Shown one piece after another: positions 13,564 to 15,966 of a stretch of DNA of 15,966 nt. The notes under the pieces were generated by a model. It did not search any database, was not told the DNA's origin, and saw only the letters and a program-made list of their open reading frames with translations. The position numbers and the translations under genes are program-made. Origin of the DNA: Gammaproteobacteria bacterium (GTDB lineage Bacteria > Pseudomonadota > Gammaproteobacteria > SZUA-229). The DNA lies in NCBI GenBank assembly GCA_030637945.1, contig DAOWFN010000029.1:1-15966 (forward strand). The letters are read 5' to 3'. Position 1 is the stretch's first letter, and each line of letters opens with the position of its first letter.

Positions 13564-15229
13564 AATAATCATTTCTAAATCGTTCCAGCGCAAGCTCTAT
13601 TTTTGGGTCTTCAGCACCAATATGCAGTAAAGCAGCGCGGGCAAGTTCTGCGCTTGCTTCAAGCGTCTCGGAAACGGTGAAGTGCGCACCCTGTGCTTTT
13701 AGCTCACGACACTTAACAAGGTCGTGTCCCCGAGCAAAAACAGGAACGCCAGGAAAGGCAGAATGAAGAGTAGATACAACTCGCTCTGTCACCTCAAAGC
13801 CATCAATTGAAACGATGACCAGAAGCGCATCTGCAACCCCGGCGGCTCTTAACACTTCGTGTCGCTGGGCATCACCAAAATACACAGATTTACCTTCAGC
13901 ATGCTCGCGCTCCACGATAGAGACATCACTGTCGATCGCCACATACGACACCTTCATTAATTCCATGATGCTACCAACCCTCCGGCCCATGCGTCCAAAG
14001 CCAACAAGAATGACAGCCCTGCTGTCTTGCTCTGGTCTGCTACCAACATCATGGATAGAAGTGGTAGTTTTACGCGAAGCTAAAAATACCCAATAAGCAA
14101 ATTTCTCTAACGCCGGGGTAGCAAGCATACTCAATAGGACAACGATCAAAAGATGTTGAAATAAAATTGCATCCAGCAATCCCAGGCCCTTCGCCAGGGC
14201 AAACAGGACGAGAGCAAATTCACCACCTTGAGCCAGCAGTAAGGAGACCGAAATAGATGCTTTACCCCCTACGCCAAACAGAAATGACAATGGCCACAGG
14301 ACAATGAACTTAACGGCCATTAATGCGATAACCATAGCTATAAGCTCAAGTGGATTCTCCAGGAAACGGCCAAGGTTTAATGACATACCCATGGTCATGA
14401 AAAATAGACCAAGCAATAGACCGCGAAACGGCTGAATTTCAGCAATGATCTGGTGGCGATAAGATGAATCGGCAATTAACAGACCCGCGATAAATGCCCC
14501 CATCGCCATCGATAATCCAATATTTTCCATGGCTAACGCTGAACCCAGTACCAGCAATAAAGCTGATGCCGTAAATATCTCAGGTGAACCAAAGCGGACC
14601 AGCATGTTAAGCAGAGGATTTAGAATATAGCGGGTGGTAACAATGATGAGCACGAGAATGACCAGTGCTTCAGCCAGGGCATAAAAGATATCCTCTGCAA
14701 AGGTTAACTCCGGTGCTGCAATCAAAGAAACAAAAGCCAGCAGTGGCACCACCGCCAGGTCCTGTAACAGTAATACCGCAACAGACGTTTTTCCGTATTC
14801 TGTAGACAGCGCCTTTCTTTCAGTCAACAGCTGGAGCACAAAAGCCGTTGAGGAAAGGGCTAATGCTGAGCCAATTAAAAGTGAAATTTCCCACGAGGTG
14901 CCAAGCAGTTCGTGTACCGCGATCGTTGTCACGCCACCGGTTATTAGTACCTGAAGCGAGCCAAGCCCTAACACCAGGTCTTTCATTTTCCAGAGACGGC
15001 CTGGGTTTATTTCTATGCCGATGACAAATAACAGCAGTACAACACCTAACTCAGCAAGATGTGCTATCTCATCAAAATCCTCAATATAGCCTAGCCCAGA
15101 CGGTCCTAACACCACCCCGGCAACCAAAAATCCCGGTATTGCACCAAGACCCAGAGATTGAAACAAAGGCACAGCAATCACTGCCGCTGCAAGCAGAATG
15201 ATAATATCAGTCAAATATTCAATATTCAT
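13544..15229 (-). CDS. KefB-like monovalent cation:proton antiporter (CPA2) with TrkA-N domain
   Basis: A 561-residue inner-membrane protein. Residues about 5-385 form the Na+/H+-exchanger-type domain with a dozen or so hydrophobic segments. It carries GFLVAGVVLGPSGLG, LLLFVIGIEINP, SSTAFVLQLL and the CPA2 QD pair in LLLQDLAVVP (Q156, D157). A short linker leads to a cytosolic RCK/TrkA-N domain (about 405-520), with VLVGFGRMGRRVG (binding loop 410-415) and acidic D433. Such proteins export K+ in exchange for H+ and are gated by nucleotides or glutathione adducts. Gating here is unknown, and there is no kefF/kefG-type gene in view. GAGAAG lies about 5 bases before the ATG, 14 bases after the cytochrome gene. 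Its last residues (YYGRINR) may be altered by a junction. Confidence 0.92.
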   Translation of the reverse strand: MNIEYLTDIIILLAAAVIAVPLFQSLGLGAIPGFLVAGVVLGPSGLGYIEDFDEIAHLAELGVVLLLFVIGIEINPGRLWKMKDLVLGLGSLQVLITGGVTTIAVHELLGTSWEISLLIGSALALSSTAFVLQLLTERKALSTEYGKTSVAVLLLQDLAVVPLLAFVSLIAAPELTFAEDIFYALAEALVILVLIIVTTRYILNPLLNMLVRFGSPEIFTASALLLVLGSALAMENIGLSMAMGAFIAGLLIADSSYRHQIIAEIQPFRGLLLGLFFMTMGMSLNLGRFLENPLELIAMVIALMAVKFIVLWPLSFLFGVGGKASISVSLLLAQGGEFALVLFALAKGLGLLDAILFQHLLIVVLLSMLATPALEKFAYWVFLASRKTTTSIHDVGSRPEQDSRAVILVGFGRMGRRVGSIMELMKVSYVAIDSDVSIVEREHAEGKSVYFGDAQRHEVLRAAGVADALLVIVSIDGFEVTERVVSTLHSAFPGVPVFARGHDLVKCRELKAQGAHFTVSETLEASAELARAALLHIGAEDPKIELALERFRNDYYGRINR

Positions 15230-15243
15230 AATTGGCTTCTCAT

Positions 15244-15678
15244 TTAAAAGCGTAAACTTTGCATGTAGATGACCAGGGCATCAAGGTCATCACTCGGGAG
15301 TTCTCTATACCTCTGCTTCAACTTTGTGGCGTACGCAGGAAGCTCTCCCTGCAACGCATCCGCCCCAATAATCCAGTCACGCAACTCTAAAGCGGTGCGT
15401 CTTGCACCAACACCATCCAGTGAATTATGAGGATTGCCTTGCCCGGCTATAGAATGACAACGTGCACAGGTTTGCTGTTTATAAATCTGTTGCCCAGCTT
15501 CAATGCGTTTCAGATCAATACCGATGAATTCCTGTTGTTTGGTGGAAGGAGACTGTTCCCTGCTTTCTGTGATGACAGGAGTTTCAGTCGGATTTTGGAT
15601 AAAGGCAAATGTGAGCGCCAGCAGTAGTACCAGCAGTCCAGTGAGTAGTGCGATTCGTCTGGCCCATTTTTCGCGCAT
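15244..15678 (-). CDS. Membrane-anchored monohaem cytochrome c
   Basis: A 144-residue protein with a basic N terminus and one hydrophobic segment (about 9-27, IALLTGLLVLLLALTFAF), either signal peptide or anchor, then a periplasmic class-I-like cytochrome domain. The haem motif is CARCH (C71, C74, H75), followed by SIAGQGNPHNSLDGVGARR. The usual distal Met is not seen: the position normally occupied by MPAY reads LPAY (113-116), and the only other Met, at 139, lies in the final helix. Its Shine-Dalgarno AGGGG overlaps the stop of the upstream reductase, and it lies 14 bases before the KefB-like antiporter, so the three form an operon. It would need the Ccm machinery for maturation. Confidence 0.9.
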   Translation of the reverse strand: MREKWARRIALLTGLLVLLLALTFAFIQNPTETPVITESREQSPSTKQQEFIGIDLKRIEAGQQIYKQQTCARCHSIAGQGNPHNSLDGVGARRTALELRDWIIGADALQGELPAYATKLKQRYRELPSDDLDALVIYMQSLRF

Positions 15679-15690
15679 AATAACTTACCC

Positions 15691-15966
15691 CTATACCATA
15701 TCGAAGAGTTCGAAATGAATCTGGCCCAGCGGCACCTTTAAATCACGCAACCCCTGTTGCACTGTTTCACTCATAGGTCTGGGTCCGCACAGAAAATACT
15801 CGTAGTTTTGCGCATCATCGGCGAGAACCTTCTGCAATAGCTGCTGTGTAATAAAGCCGGATTCACCTCTCCAATCAGGCGGCGGTTCGGTTAATACATG
15901 CACCAGACGTAGATCCAGTCGTTTTTTGAAAACTTCCAGCTCCTCTCTGAAAATCCCATCCTGCCA
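15691..15966 (-). CDS. Ferredoxin/ferric-reductase-type flavoprotein oxidoreductase, C-terminal part (cut by window end)
   Basis: Only the last 91 residues are in the window; the frame stays open to the right edge. The visible part is the end of an FNR-type NAD(P)-binding domain. It has a strand with LRLVHVLTEPPPDW, then ESGFITQQLLQKVL, and the hallmark CGP in YFLCGPRPMSETVQQGLRDL, ending IHFELFDMV. This tail is typical of NAD(P)H-dependent ferredoxin reductases and of ferric-reductase-like transmembrane flavoproteins; which one cannot be decided without the missing N-terminal part. It is the first gene of the three-gene unit, followed after 12 bases by the cytochrome. Confidence 0.85.
   Translation of the reverse strand, partial: WQDGIFREELEVFKKRLDLRLVHVLTEPPPDWRGESGFITQQLLQKVLADDAQNYEYFLCGPRPMSETVQQGLRDLKVPLGQIHFELFDMV

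Noticed and set aside
1..15966. CRISPR arrays, insertion sequences and phage genes.
   Set aside because: No regularly spaced short repeats, transposase, integrase or structural phage genes could be seen.

Overview
The window is a chromosomal segment of a gammaproteobacterium. The evidence is the glnD-dapE neighbourhood, the dapE product with the 375-residue length of the E. coli enzyme, the nhaR/nhaA pair, htpX, ccmE and a tRNA-Arg(CCU). Na+/H+ and K+ transport genes and moderate base composition would suit a marine or halotolerant, possibly sulfur- or methyl-compound-using lineage, but that is inference and I cannot name a genus.

Layout. (1) 2-4388, plus strand: the 3' third of glnD, dapE, a small four-helix membrane protein and a two-RCK potassium channel. 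A tRNA-Arg follows at 4468-4544. (2) 4648-7176, more AT-rich and accessory in look: an unrecognised soluble protein built from an internal duplication, a non-coding stretch, then a minus-strand run (54-residue small gene, stand-alone ccmE, 60-residue membrane protein, an 8-codon mini-ORF, an exported barrel-like protein). (3) 7177-7395: a gap dense in inverted repeats. (4) 7396-9704, minus: nhaR then nhaA. (5) 9842-11989, plus: an HPF/RaiA ribosome hibernation factor, htpX and a membrane-anchored thioredoxin-like protein. (6) 11990-13543: a TPR lipoprotein-like/periplasmic gene flanked by gene-poor DNA holding diverged copies of repeats, one also found near 5.4 kb. (7) 13483-15966, minus: a tight operon of a ferredoxin/ferric-reductase-type flavoprotein (cut by the window end), a monohaem c-type cytochrome and a KefB-like K+/H+ antiporter with a nucleotide-binding RCK domain.

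How they fit together. Two themes stand out: cation homeostasis (RCK channel, NhaA/NhaR, KefB-like antiporter) and envelope redox/protein quality (CcmE, cytochrome c, thioredoxin-like protein, HtpX). The best candidate for an undescribed system is the reductase-cytochrome-antiporter operon, in which electron flow could be tied to K+ efflux. Second is the small gene translationally tied to an orphan ccmE behind a leader whose ribosome binding site lies in a hairpin. All calls are from reading the sequence; no database search was run.
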